This document shows positions 1 to 7,421 of a DNA stretch of 22,750 nt, one piece after another. The DNA is taken from assembly GCA_035517775.1 (NCBI GenBank), contig DATIYF010000084.1:1-22750 (forward strand), written 5' to 3'. Numbering within the stretch: position 1 is the stretch's first letter; each line of letters begins with the position of its first letter. Made by a program: the position numbers and the translations under genes. Source of the stretch: DATIYF01 sp035517775. GTDB lineage: Bacteria > Acidobacteriota > Terriglobia > Terriglobales > Acidobacteriaceae. Below the pieces are notes generated by a model. It searched no databases. It saw only the letters and a program-made list of their open reading frames with translations, and was not told where the DNA came from.

Positions 1-345
1 GGCGCGGCCGGGCTTATCGCCCTGGTAATTCTGCTCGGTAATATCGGCCGCCTCTGGCGAATGTTCGCAGAGCAACGGCTGGCCCGGCATCCTGAAGCCG
101 CTCCCCGGCAAGCCGCCACCATCTGGTATGAGCGCATGGTGCGCAGCCTGGCCCGGCGGGGCTGGCGTAAGCCGGCCGCGCTGACCCCGCGCGAGTTCGC
201 CGCGACCATTGCCAACCACAAGGTAAGGCAGCCGGTCGAGCGTTTCACCACCCATTACGAAAGCGCCCGCTTTGGCGGTTCGGCCCAAGACGCCGGCAAA
301 TTGCCCGAAGCTTGGGAGGAAGTTGAGGCCTCAGTGCGAGGCTGA
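1..345 (+). CDS. C-terminal part of a DUF4129 (transglutaminase/TgpA-type) membrane protein, 5' truncated
   Basis: The reading frame is open from base 1 and ends at TGA 343-345, so only the last 114 residues are present. The first 17 or so residues (AAGLIALVILLGNIGRLW) form the end of a transmembrane helix. They are followed by a basic cytosolic tail with IWYERMVRSLARRGWRKPAALTPREFA. This is the pattern of DUF4129, the C-terminal domain of many transglutaminase-like (TgpA) membrane proteins: an aromatic Y-x-x-(ML)-x-R-x-L-x-R-x-G stretch followed by TPREFA. In that family the missing N-terminal part would hold several membrane helices and a periplasmic transglutaminase-like domain, but none of it can be seen here. 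A hairpin overlaps the stop codon, and the next gene is convergent. The family call is fairly safe; the presence of a catalytic domain is inference. Confidence 0.75.
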   Translation, partial: GAAGLIALVILLGNIGRLWRMFAEQRLARHPEAAPRQAATIWYERMVRSLARRGWRKPAALTPREFAATIANHKVRQPVERFTTHYESARFGGSAQDAGKLPEAWEEVEASVRG

Positions 346-350
346 GGCCT
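326..350 (+). terminator. Hairpin overlapping the stop of the DUF4129 gene, possible terminator
   Basis: AGGCCTCAG (326-334) and CTGAGGCCT (342-350) form a perfect 9-bp stem with a 7-base loop, followed by TTTATCT. The stem starts inside the last codons and includes the stop. The following T-run is short and broken, so intrinsic termination may be weak. Its place between convergent genes supports the call. Confidence 0.5.
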
Positions 351-380
351 TTATCTGTTGAGTGAAGTTCTCGAGCCTGG

Positions 381-1004
381 CTAGAAGCGCCAGCTCAGGC
401 CGATTCCGGCAAAAATATTGTGCTGCTTGGACTGCGGATTCACGTTCAACTGCACTTTGCCGGAGTAGAGATCGCGCACCTCGCCCCGCAGCATGACCGA
501 GCGCAGCAGGCGAACATCCAGGCCGACCCCCAGTTGGGCGGCGCCTACGGTTGTTCCTGTCGAGCCGGGGTTATGGCTGCCGTCTTCCAGTTCCGAACTC
601 TCGGCAAAGCGCCCGAAGCCGCCCCCGCCGCTGATCCACGGGGAAAACCCGGCGTTGGGGAAGAAGTTGATGCGGGCGGAAGGGGTTAGAAAGTAGGAAT
701 TGAAGCTCTTGGGCACGTTGCCCAGGGTAAAGTTGACCTTCTGATCAATGGAGAACACGAAGGGTACTTCCACGGTCAAGGCGGCGACGCCGATATCCAC
801 GAAGCGGTGGCCGTAGTTGAGTTCGTAGCTGAGCTGGTCCCCGAAGTGGATATTGCTGTCAGCCAGGAAGGTGCCCGGCACGCCCTGATCGCTGATGAAG
901 ATGCGGCCAATCGCCCCGGAAATTTCGTTGTTCTGGGCGGCCGCGCTCGCCGTCAGCATTGCTGCAGCACACAGCACCACTACCGCATACCGTATCCGTG
1001 CCAT
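381..1004 (-). CDS. Outer-membrane beta-barrel protein with signal peptide
   Basis: The product is 207 residues. A signal peptide (MARIRYAVVVLCAAAMLTASAAAQ) is followed by alternating hydrophobic and polar strands rich in Gly and aromatics, ending in GIGLSWRF. A terminal Phe preceded by alternating aromatics is the usual sorting signal for outer-membrane barrels. Size and pattern resemble the OmpA-like or opacity-type small porins of eight strands. No ligand or enzymatic motif is visible. The start at ATG 1004 is preferred over one six codons upstream because GGGAGGAG lies just before it and the signal peptide then begins correctly. It is transcribed away from rimO and converges on the DUF4129 gene. 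The fold is inferred from pattern and the function is unknown. Confidence 0.7.
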   Translation of the reverse strand: MARIRYAVVVLCAAAMLTASAAAQNNEISGAIGRIFISDQGVPGTFLADSNIHFGDQLSYELNYGHRFVDIGVAALTVEVPFVFSIDQKVNFTLGNVPKSFNSYFLTPSARINFFPNAGFSPWISGGGGFGRFAESSELEDGSHNPGSTGTTVGAAQLGVGLDVRLLRSVMLRGEVRDLYSGKVQLNVNPQSKQHNIFAGIGLSWRF

Positions 1005-1162
1005 CTCTCCTCCCGCTGGCAAAGTGGCGTGAAATTAATGATAGTGAATGTGTATTAGAGTAGCACGAAGGCGCGCAACTTACTTTGGTTTTTCACCATG
1101 CCTTTCTTGATGCGGCTTTTTCGCGCCCAACTGCTTTCTCATAAGCCCCTAACCACGCAGGG

Positions 1163-1183
1163 CAGATGCTAAAATTGCATCTG
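1163..1183 (+). promoter_or_regulatory. Dyad with a TAAAAT box in its loop, upstream of rimO
   Basis: CAGATGC (1163-1169) and GCATCTG (1177-1183) are perfect inverted arms, and the loop holds TAAAAT (1170-1175), a fair -10 hexamer. No good -35 is visible 16-18 bases upstream. If the box is used, transcription would begin near 1182. That is too close to GTG 1188 for a leader but suitable for TTG 1224. It may be an operator or chance. Confidence 0.3.
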
Positions 1184-1187
1184 GGCG

Positions 1188-2678
1188 GTGGGGAAATCGC
1201 CCGTCCTGCTCGGTGAGAACTACTTGAAAACTACAGAATCCAACCTTGCTTCGGCTGCCAAAGTGGGATTTGTCAGCCTGGGCTGCCCCAAGAACCTGGT
1301 GGATAGCGAGGTCATGATGGGGCTGCTGTCGCGGGCCGGCGCCACCCTCACCAATCGCACCGAAGACGCTGATATCATTGTAGTTAACACCTGCTCTTTC
1401 ATTGAGAGCGCGCAGCAGGAATCGGTGAATGCCATTCTGGAGATGGTGAGGCATAAAAGCTGTGGACGGGCGCGGAAACTGATCGTCGCCGGCTGCCTGG
1501 TCGAGCGCTTTGGTGAGGAGATCCGAAAAAATATTCCTGAAGTAGACGCCGTGGTAGGTACCGGCGAATTGGAAAAAATTCTGGACGCAGCCGGGGTTGG
1601 AAACGCCGCCTCTCCTTTCCGCATTCTGAACTCACGTCCGGAAGGGGATTTGCGCGAATCGCAGGGACGCTTTTCCCGCGGCGCATGGGACGGCGCACTC
1701 GCCGACTTGCCTGCTTATCTCTACGATGAAAATACGCCGCGGCTTTTGTCCACTCCGCCTTACCGCGCCTACATCAAGATCGCCGAGGGCTGCGATCACC
1801 CCTGCACCTTCTGCATCATTCCGCAGTTGCGCGGCAAGTTCCGTTCACGCGGGTTTGAATCGGTGGCGGCTGAGGCCGAGCGCCTGGCTGCCCGCGGCGT
1901 TCGCGAAATCACGCTGGTTGGCCAGGATACCACCTGCTACGGCGAAGATCTGGGGCTGAGAGACGGCCTGGCACGGCTGCTGGAACGGCTGGCGGGGGTT
2001 GAGCGGCTGCGCTGGGTGCGTTTTCTGTACGCCTACCCCAACAAGATCACGGGGCGCCTGCTCGAAACCATCGCCGCCAACGAAAAAATCTGCCCCTACA
2101 TGGATGTGCCCTTGCAGCACGCCTCCCCGGCGGTGCTGAAGCGCATGAAGCGGGGCGCCGGCGCTGAGGTTTTTCTACGCTCCATTGAAAAGATGCGGCG
2201 TGCCATTCCCGGCCTCACCCTGCGGACCACGTTTGTTGTGGGATTTCCCGGCGAGACCGAAAAAGAATTCGGCGAGCTGTGCGAATTCGTGCGCGCGGCC
2301 GAATTCGACTGGATGGGCGCCTTCCGCTACTCCGATCAGGAGGGTGCTGCGGCCTTCGGGCTGGAAAACAAACTGCCGGTGCGCGAAATTGAGCGCCGCC
2401 GCCGACAACTCATGAAGATTCAGCAGGGCATCAGCCGCCGGAAGAAGAAGGCGCTGGTCGGACAGGAGTTCGACCTGCTGCTGGAGGGCGTCTCCGAGGA
2501 AACCGATCTTCTGCTCGAAGGCCGCACCGTCATGCACGCGCCCGAAATTGATGGCAAGGTTTTCGTCAACGACGTCCCTGATGGCCTGGATCCCCAGCCG
2601 GGCCAGTTCTATCGCTGCCAGATCACCGAAGCCCACGACTACGATCTGGTGGGCAGGATCATGGCGAAGGTTGCGTGA
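1188..2678 (+). CDS. rimO: Ribosomal protein S12 methylthiotransferase RimO
   Basis: This radical-SAM enzyme adds a methylthio group to the conserved aspartate of ribosomal protein S12, using two [4Fe-4S] clusters. Three domains are visible. The N-terminal UPF0004 domain begins VGFVSLGCPKNLVDSE, with cluster cysteines C33, C69 (NTCSF) and C103 (AGCL). The radical-SAM core has C202-x3-C206-x2-C209 in the stretch CDHPCTFCIIP. A C-terminal TRAM-like region covers roughly the last 65 residues. The CDHPCTFCIIP form and the N-terminal LGCPKNLVDSE point to RimO rather than MiaB. The length of 496 is slightly above usual, partly from an insert near residues 140-190 before the core. The start is uncertain. 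GTG 1188 has no Shine-Dalgarno; TTG 1224, preceded by GGTGAG with a 6-base gap, would remove 12 residues and start at KTTESN. yacG follows after 4 bases. Confidence 0.93.
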   Translation: MGKSPVLLGENYLKTTESNLASAAKVGFVSLGCPKNLVDSEVMMGLLSRAGATLTNRTEDADIIVVNTCSFIESAQQESVNAILEMVRHKSCGRARKLIVAGCLVERFGEEIRKNIPEVDAVVGTGELEKILDAAGVGNAASPFRILNSRPEGDLRESQGRFSRGAWDGALADLPAYLYDENTPRLLSTPPYRAYIKIAEGCDHPCTFCIIPQLRGKFRSRGFESVAAEAERLAARGVREITLVGQDTTCYGEDLGLRDGLARLLERLAGVERLRWVRFLYAYPNKITGRLLETIAANEKICPYMDVPLQHASPAVLKRMKRGAGAEVFLRSIEKMRRAIPGLTLRTTFVVGFPGETEKEFGELCEFVRAAEFDWMGAFRYSDQEGAAAFGLENKLPVREIERRRRQLMKIQQGISRRKKKALVGQEFDLLLEGVSEETDLLLEGRTVMHAPEIDGKVFVNDVPDGLDPQPGQFYRCQITEAHDYDLVGRIMAKVA

Positions 2679-2682
2679 GCCT

Positions 2683-2889
2683 ATGGCGCGCAAGCGGTCG
2701 CTCAAGCTCCGCTGCCCCATTTGCAAGAAACCGGTGAAGCGCGGCGGGGCCGAGTTCCCCTTCTGCAGTGAGCGCTGCCGTACCATTGATCTGGGGCGTT
2801 GGGCCAGCGGAGCTTATGTGGTTTCTTCCCCCCTGAGGGATAGCGACGGAGGCGCAGACGCAGACCCAAGCGGCGGTCCCCGAAAATGA
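2683..2889 (+). CDS. yacG: DNA gyrase inhibitor / zinc-ribbon protein YacG
   Basis: A 68-residue protein with the YacG zinc ribbon: CPICKKPV near residues 11-18 and FCSERCRTIDLGRWASGAY after it, giving a C-x2-C...C-x3-C site. E. coli YacG binds the GyrB C-terminal region and inhibits DNA gyrase. The conserved DLGxW tail after the last cysteine is intact. The C-terminal 20 residues (SPLRDSDGGADADPSGGPRK) are polar and probably disordered. ATG 2683 lies 4 bases after the rimO stop, so translation is probably coupled or the two are at least on one transcript. An in-frame upstream start inside rimO is possible but would only add residues from an overlapping frame. Confidence 0.9.
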   Translation: MARKRSLKLRCPICKKPVKRGGAEFPFCSERCRTIDLGRWASGAYVVSSPLRDSDGGADADPSGGPRK

Positions 2890-2908
2890 TCTCGGTTGCG
2901 CCACTCGC

Positions 2909-3403
2909 GTGAAGAATCAACGGCCGAACGCACCGCTGTGGGCAAGACTTGCCGCTACCTTCTTCGGCGCCGGCCGGCTGCGCCCCGGCCCCGGCACCTG
3001 GGGATCGGCGGCTACAGTTCTGCTCTGGTGGCTGCTGAGCCTCTGGCTCCCGCCTTCCAGGCAGCTTCTGGCGGCGATTTTGCTGGCGCTGACCGCCATT
3101 GCCGTGGGCATTCCCGCCGCCACCCGAGTAGCCCGCGCCTCTGGCCTGAAGGACCCTCAATTCGTGGTGATTGATGAAGTGGCCGGCCAGCTCATCACCT
3201 TGATCGCCCTGCCGGTTTCGTGGAAATCTCTGCTGCTGGGTTTTATACTCTTTCGTGGGTTCGATATCACCAAGCCGCCGCCGGTGCGTCAACTGGAAGC
3301 GCTGCCTGAGGGCGCAGGCATCGTGCTCGATGACGTGGCCGCCGGTCTGTACGCCCTGGCCATCATGCACCTGGTGCTGCATTTCGGCTGGTTGCCGCGC
3401 TAG
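2909..3403 (+). CDS. pgpA: Phosphatidylglycerophosphatase A
   Basis: This inner-membrane enzyme dephosphorylates phosphatidylglycerophosphate to phosphatidylglycerol. Family motifs are complete: PGPGTWGS at 26-33, IDEVAGQ around 88-94, FRGFDITKPPPVRQLE at 115-130 and GAGIVLDDVAAGLYA around 136-149. Hydrophobic helices lie at about 34-48, 53-70 and 95-117, with a short one at the C terminus. The 164-residue length is normal. The start is GTG 2909, 19 bases after the yacG stop, with no clear Shine-Dalgarno, but it gives a normal N terminus. It precedes an NHL gene and then cinA; pgpA and cinA are neighbours in many bacteria. Confidence 0.93.
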   Translation: MKNQRPNAPLWARLAATFFGAGRLRPGPGTWGSAATVLLWWLLSLWLPPSRQLLAAILLALTAIAVGIPAATRVARASGLKDPQFVVIDEVAGQLITLIALPVSWKSLLLGFILFRGFDITKPPPVRQLEALPEGAGIVLDDVAAGLYALAIMHLVLHFGWLPR

Positions 3404-3435
3404 CCTGCGCCTTACGCCACAAGGAAGTTGATTCC

Positions 3436-4491
3436 ATGGGAATTTCCGACCGCCTGCTTGGCCGCAAGAACGTGAACGGCAATCCGCACATTGAAGGCGT
3501 CGCGCCTTCAGCGGCCTTGCCGGGCGGAGAGATCCGCATCACCGGCAGCGGCCTGCGTCCCCACGAGCTGCGCCGCCCGCAGGTGAAGTTCGGTGAGGTG
3601 GAAGGCTCGGTGGTGGTGAGCGCCGATGATTTTCTGGTGGCCCGCGTGCCCTTTGGCGCCTCCTCCGGCCCGGTCGTGGTTTCCACCAACGGCCACTCCA
3701 GCAATCCCCACGAAGTAAATGTGGCGGTGCAGATCGCCGAAAACCTGCACCCCGTAACCAATCCCGCGCTCGATGCCGAAGGCAATATCTACGTCACTTT
3801 TTCCGGTTCGCGCGGGCAGAAGGTCCCGGTGGCGATCTACAAAATTGACACCAACTACGAAATGAAGCCCTTCGTGCCCGAGATGATGAATGCCACCGCC
3901 ATCGCCTTCGACCGCAAGGGAGAAATGTATGTCTCTTCGCGCTTTGATGGCACGGTGTATCGCGTGGCCCCCAACGGCACCATGTCCTCCTATGCCGAGG
4001 GCATGGGCGTGGCCACCGGCATCGCCTTCGACCGGCAGGAAAATCTCTACGTCGGCGACCGCAGCGGCACCATTTTCAAGATCGCGCGCGACCGCCAGAT
4101 TTTCGTCTTTGCCACGCTCGAGCCCAGCGTTTCCGCCTACCACCTGGCCTTCGGCCCGGGCGGCGACCTGTTTGTGACCGGGCCCACCACTTCCAGCTTC
4201 GATTGCGTCTACAAGATTGATACGCACGGCACGGTTTCCAACTTCTACCGCGGACTGGGGCGCCCGCAGGGCCTGGCCTTCGACGTGGCAGGCAATCTCT
4301 ACGTGGCGGCGTCTCTCGGGGGCAAGCGCGGGATTGTGAAGATCACGCCTGAAGGCAAAGCTTCTCTGCAAGTCGCAGGCAACGGATTGGTGGGACTCGC
4401 CTGCGCGCCCGGCCGTTCAGCCGTCCTGGCCACCACCGGCGCCGTGCACCGCCTTTCCTGGAACATTCAGGGCGTGCCGCTCCCCGAATAG
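3436..4491 (+). CDS. IPT/TIG domain + NHL-type beta-propeller protein
   Basis: The product is 351 residues. Residues 15-95 look like an IPT/TIG immunoglobulin-like domain: PHIEGVAPSAALPGGEIRITGSGL, then PQVKFGEVEGSVVVSADDFLVARVP. Residues about 105-345 hold repeated blades of the form AxAFDxxGNLYVxxxxxGTVYRVxxxG, as in NHL or SMP-30/gluconolactonase propellers; five or six blades can be counted. No signal peptide or membrane helix is visible, so a cytoplasmic location is predicted, which is unusual for proteins with TIG domains. No catalytic residues can be named, and binding of a partner or ligand is the most that can be inferred. ATG 3436 is preceded by AAGGAAG at a good distance. It lies 32 bases after pgpA in the same direction. 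Confidence 0.75.
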   Translation: MGISDRLLGRKNVNGNPHIEGVAPSAALPGGEIRITGSGLRPHELRRPQVKFGEVEGSVVVSADDFLVARVPFGASSGPVVVSTNGHSSNPHEVNVAVQIAENLHPVTNPALDAEGNIYVTFSGSRGQKVPVAIYKIDTNYEMKPFVPEMMNATAIAFDRKGEMYVSSRFDGTVYRVAPNGTMSSYAEGMGVATGIAFDRQENLYVGDRSGTIFKIARDRQIFVFATLEPSVSAYHLAFGPGGDLFVTGPTTSSFDCVYKIDTHGTVSNFYRGLGRPQGLAFDVAGNLYVAASLGGKRGIVKITPEGKASLQVAGNGLVGLACAPGRSAVLATTGAVHRLSWNIQGVPLPE

Positions 4492-4578
4492 GACTGGCGA
4501 TTAGGCCTCGAAGCGCCACCCTCCCACGCCGTTCCCCAGCTCCAAACATTCCCATGATTTTCATTTAAACTTCCCTGC

Positions 4579-5826
4579 GTGAACGCCGAGATCATCGCCA
4601 TCGGCTCTGAGCTTTTGACCCCGTACCGGCGCGATACCAACTCACTTTATCTCACCGAAAAACTCAATCAGCTGGGCGTCGAGGTCATTTTCAAAATCAT
4701 CGTGGGCGATAACCGCGAGCACCTGGTTGCCGCCGCCAGACTTGCTCTCGCGCGCGCCGAACTTATCATTTTCACCGGCGGACTGGGCCCCACCGAAGAC
4801 GACCTGACCCGCGAGGCGGTCGCCGAAGCCCTGGGCCTGGAACTGCACCGCGACCCGGAAATCGTCGCCCGCCTGCAGCAGCGCTTCGCCGCGCGCGGTT
4901 GGAAGATGTCTGCCAACAACGCTAAGCAGGCTGATATTGTTGCCGGCGCGACCGTGCTGCCCAACCGCAACGGCACCGCGCCCGGCCAGTGGATCAACAC
5001 TCGCTATGATGGCCGCGGGCGCCTGGTTCTACTGCTGCCCGGCCCGCCGCATGAGCTGCAGGGCCTGTTCGAAGAACAGTGCCTGGAGCGCCTGCGGGCC
5101 AGCCTGCCGCAAGAGTTCATTGCCACGCGCGTACTGCGCATTGCCCTTATGCCGGAGTCGCAATGCGACGCGCGCGTCGCTCCCATCTACAAGAGACACG
5201 CCGATATCCAGACCACCATTCTGGCTGCCAAGGGAGAAATTCAGCTCCATCTGCGGACCCGGGCCGCCTCGGCGCAGGTGGCCGAGAGCCGCGTGGATGC
5301 CCTGGCGGCAGAACTGGAGCAGGAACTGGGCGACTTTGTCTTTTCAGACAACGGCGAGTCGCTGGAGCAGATCGTCGGCTATCACCTGCAGATGCGCGGG
5401 GCTACCTTGTCGGTAGCGGAATCTTGCACCGGTGGCCTGGTGGGCGAGCGCCTGACTTCGGTCAGCGGCAGCTCGCGCTATTTTCGCGGCGGGGCGATCG
5501 TGTACTCCAACGAACTGAAGACCGAATTTGCCGGCGTACCCAAGGGCTTGCTCAAGAAGCACGGCGCGGTCAGCCGCGAGGTAGCGATGGCCTTAGCCGA
5601 AGGAATCCGCAAGCGCTGCGCCACAACCTTCGGCCTTGGCGTTACCGGCGTGGCCGGCCCCGGCGGAGGCACTGCCGAAAAGCCCGTTGGGCTGGTGTTC
5701 CACGCCCTGGCCGACGAGCGCCATACCGAAGTGCTTGAGCGCAATTTCCTCGGAGACCGCGAGCGCATCCGCTGGTTCGCCTCGCAGCAGGCGCTCGATA
5801 TGGTGAGAAGAAAGCTGTTGAAGTAA
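4579..5826 (+). CDS. cinA: CinA: competence/damage-inducible protein A, NMN amidohydrolase
   Basis: A full-length two-domain CinA of 415 residues. The N-terminal MoaB/MogA-like domain (COG1058 type) begins NAEIIAIGSELLTPYRRDTNS and includes TGGLGPTEDDLTREA (67-80) and LPGPPHELQ (153-161). The C-terminal domain (about 262-415) is the PncC nicotinamide-nucleotide amidase, with VAESCTGGL (catalytic Ser 282), YSNELK (Lys 314) and GVTGVAGPGG. In the family it deamidates NMN to nicotinate mononucleotide in pyridine-nucleotide salvage; the N-terminal domain acts as an ADP-ribose pyrophosphatase in some members. The start GTG 4579 matches the family N terminus exactly, yet has no Shine-Dalgarno. A TTTAAA at 4564-4569 would place a transcript start close to the GTG, so leaderless translation is possible. 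Confidence 0.93.
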   Translation: MNAEIIAIGSELLTPYRRDTNSLYLTEKLNQLGVEVIFKIIVGDNREHLVAAARLALARAELIIFTGGLGPTEDDLTREAVAEALGLELHRDPEIVARLQQRFAARGWKMSANNAKQADIVAGATVLPNRNGTAPGQWINTRYDGRGRLVLLLPGPPHELQGLFEEQCLERLRASLPQEFIATRVLRIALMPESQCDARVAPIYKRHADIQTTILAAKGEIQLHLRTRAASAQVAESRVDALAAELEQELGDFVFSDNGESLEQIVGYHLQMRGATLSVAESCTGGLVGERLTSVSGSSRYFRGGAIVYSNELKTEFAGVPKGLLKKHGAVSREVAMALAEGIRKRCATTFGLGVTGVAGPGGGTAEKPVGLVFHALADERHTEVLERNFLGDRERIRWFASQQALDMVRRKLLK

Positions 5827-5865
5827 GCAAGTTGCCTGGAGATGTCCAATCGGGGGGGCTAATCG

Positions 5866-5885
5866 CCAAATTGAAAATCCAAATT
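5866..5885 (+). repeat. Short AT-rich direct repeat, CCAAATT x2
   Basis: CCAAATT occurs at 5866-5872 and 5879-5885, a 13-base period, in the gap after cinA. The AAATCC-like wording resembles the stretch at 12849-12873. It may be a decayed dispersed intergenic repeat; the evidence is thin. Confidence 0.3.
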
Positions 5886-5920
5886 CGGGCCAACCAGCTC
5901 TGAAAGGAGCGTCCGCGAGA

Positions 5921-6451
5921 ATGCCAAACGAGATTGAACAAGCCTTGTTCGGGGTGGCCAAGAGTCAAGACCAAGTAATGCACAACCTGAGCGCGGAGAT
6001 GAGCGTGAAGACATCTCTTTATCTGGTATTTACAGCGTTTGTCTTCAGCGCCTCAATCCAATTGATAAACCTGAGCAAGGATGCGGCTGCGCCGTGCAGC
6101 AGAACAGCAATTGAGCTGTGTGGCACAAGTGCAGCTTTCAGTTTGTGTGCCGGAATAATGCTCTTGATCGCCGCCTTGGTTCGAGAGTACAAGACCTTCC
6201 CGACGCGAGGTATGGTTCAGTGGGTTAAGGACGTCGACAGCTATCGGAGAGAAAATCCCAACGCTAGGGTCGAGGAACCACTCGAAGGCATACTTTTGGA
6301 GCTGATTGACACGGCGGAAGTCAACCAGACAGAAAGCGAAAAGAAAGCAAGATGGGTAACGCGCGGTGCGCTATTCCTTTTTACTGCCATCGGCTTTCTG
6401 GCCCTTGCTGGTGGCTTCGCCCTGTACGCCTTCCTTAACCGCCCTTTTTGA
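5921..6451 (+). CDS. Hypothetical three-helix membrane protein, lower GC than surroundings
   Basis: The 176-residue product has hydrophobic helices at about 31-50, 70-88 and 149-171. A soluble segment at 89-148 lies between helices 2 and 3 and ends NQTESEKKARWVTRGALF. The N-terminal 30 residues (MPNEIEQALFGVAKSQDQV...) are polar. GC by eye is near 50% across 6001-6180, against over 60% in cinA and ribE, and codon choice is less GC-biased, which suggests recent acquisition. AAAGGAG lies about 12 bases before ATG 5921, a rather long gap. The layout of a helix pair, a linker and an N-x-x-E-x-KA motif before the last helix recalls small membrane effectors of the Pycsar (PycTM) or SLATT type. No partner cyclase or nuclease gene is nearby, so this is only a resemblance. 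I do not recognise the family. Confidence 0.7.
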   Translation: MPNEIEQALFGVAKSQDQVMHNLSAEMSVKTSLYLVFTAFVFSASIQLINLSKDAAAPCSRTAIELCGTSAAFSLCAGIMLLIAALVREYKTFPTRGMVQWVKDVDSYRRENPNARVEEPLEGILLELIDTAEVNQTESEKKARWVTRGALFLFTAIGFLALAGGFALYAFLNRPF

Positions 6452-6644
6452 GAGGCTTGGGTGGTGGACGGCGCGGAGGGGGAGGCGGGGCCTGTTGTCT
6501 TGGCACGGTCATGCTTTAATCCCCTGCAAAAATGCCATTTTCGGCTTGATATCTATTCTAATGCCTGACCCCCGAGGCAGAAAGGCTAAAATTAACTCAT
6601 GCGATGGGTGCTCCCTGCGTAAGCGCTTATTGGCAGCATAGAAC

Positions 6645-7286
6645 TTAAAACCCCTCGCTCACCAGCCGCTCCACCGTAATCCTGCCCTCAGTCTCGCCGC
6701 GCATCATCTTCTCCACGTATTTCGCGATCATGTCCACTTCCAGATTCACCGCATCGCCGCGCTTGAGTGAGCTCAGGTTCGTCATCTTGACGGTGTGAGG
6801 AATGATTGCGGCGGTGACCAGCGTGCCTTCCATCTTTGCCACCGTCAGGCTGATGCCTTCAATCGAAAGCGAGCCTTTAAAGATCACGTAGCGCGCCAGT
6901 TCAGGCGGAATTTCGATGCGCAGCCAGAAATTATCAGTGCCGCGAATTTTCTCCAGCGCCAGAAATCTCCCGGTGCCATCCACGTGCCCCTGCACAATGT
7001 GGCCGCCGAAGCGCCCGTCGGCGCGCAGCGGAAGCTCCAGGTTCACCCGCGCGCCCTTCTTCATTCGCGAAAAGGACGTGCGGTTCCAGGTCTCTTCCGC
7101 GAGGTCCGCGGCGAACGATTTGGCCTTGATCTCGACCGCGGTCAGGCAAACGCCGCTGACCGCGATGCTCGCACCTTGAGCAAGCTCTTGCGTAAGCCTG
7201 GAGGCCGAGACCGTCAGCCGGCGGTTGCCGTGCTTCTCCACGATGCTGGCGACGCGCCCGACTTCCTCGATGATGCCGGTGAACAT
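6645..7286 (-). CDS. ribE: Riboflavin synthase alpha subunit
   Basis: It converts two molecules of 6,7-dimethyl-8-ribityllumazine to riboflavin plus a pyrimidinedione, the last step of riboflavin synthesis. The 213 residues form two homologous lumazine-binding barrels. The first begins MFTGIIEEVG and has GVCLTAV (45-51); GGHIVQGHVDG (94-104) opens the second, which has SIEGISLTVA. The C-terminal helix region (KYVEKMMRGE) used for trimer formation is present. Start ATG 7286 matches the family; no Shine-Dalgarno is visible. The gene is separated from ribD by a GNAT acetyltransferase and a repeat-bearing gap. No FMN riboswitch sequence was recognised upstream. Confidence 0.95.
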   Translation of the reverse strand: MFTGIIEEVGRVASIVEKHGNRRLTVSASRLTQELAQGASIAVSGVCLTAVEIKAKSFAADLAEETWNRTSFSRMKKGARVNLELPLRADGRFGGHIVQGHVDGTGRFLALEKIRGTDNFWLRIEIPPELARYVIFKGSLSIEGISLTVAKMEGTLVTAAIIPHTVKMTNLSSLKRGDAVNLEVDMIAKYVEKMMRGETEGRITVERLVSEGF

Positions 7287-7343
7287 AACAGCACATCATA
7301 CATTTCGCTTCCAGCCGTTAGAAACCGGATCCACGACAAACGT

Positions 7344-7399
7344 CACAAAGGAACGCGAAGCGTTGCCTTCCTTTCGTGTACCTTCGTGTCCTTCGTGGT
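7344..7399 (+). repeat. Dispersed intergenic repeat with inverted arms (copy A)
   Basis: Bases 7376-7399 match 12453-12476 with two differences over 24 positions. Just before, CACAAAGGAA (7344-7353) and TTCCTTTCGTG (7368-7378) are near-perfect inverted arms, with a nested AACGC-GAA-GCGTT stem. This is the abundant intergenic repeat of acidobacterial and similar genomes, whose translation gives spurious TTKDTKVHE-like peptides. It fills the gap between ribE and the acetyltransferase gene. Confidence 0.65.
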
Positions 7400-7421
7400 G
7401 AGAGCTCTTGCGGCTGAGGCC

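Noticed and set aside
1062..1072. AGCACGAAGGC shared with 22429-22439
   Set aside because: An 11-base match is expected many times by chance in a window of this size.
6501..6516. Sigma-54-like TGGCAC...TGC
   Set aside because: The distance between GG and GC is 9 bases, not 10, and no gene starts downstream on the plus strand.
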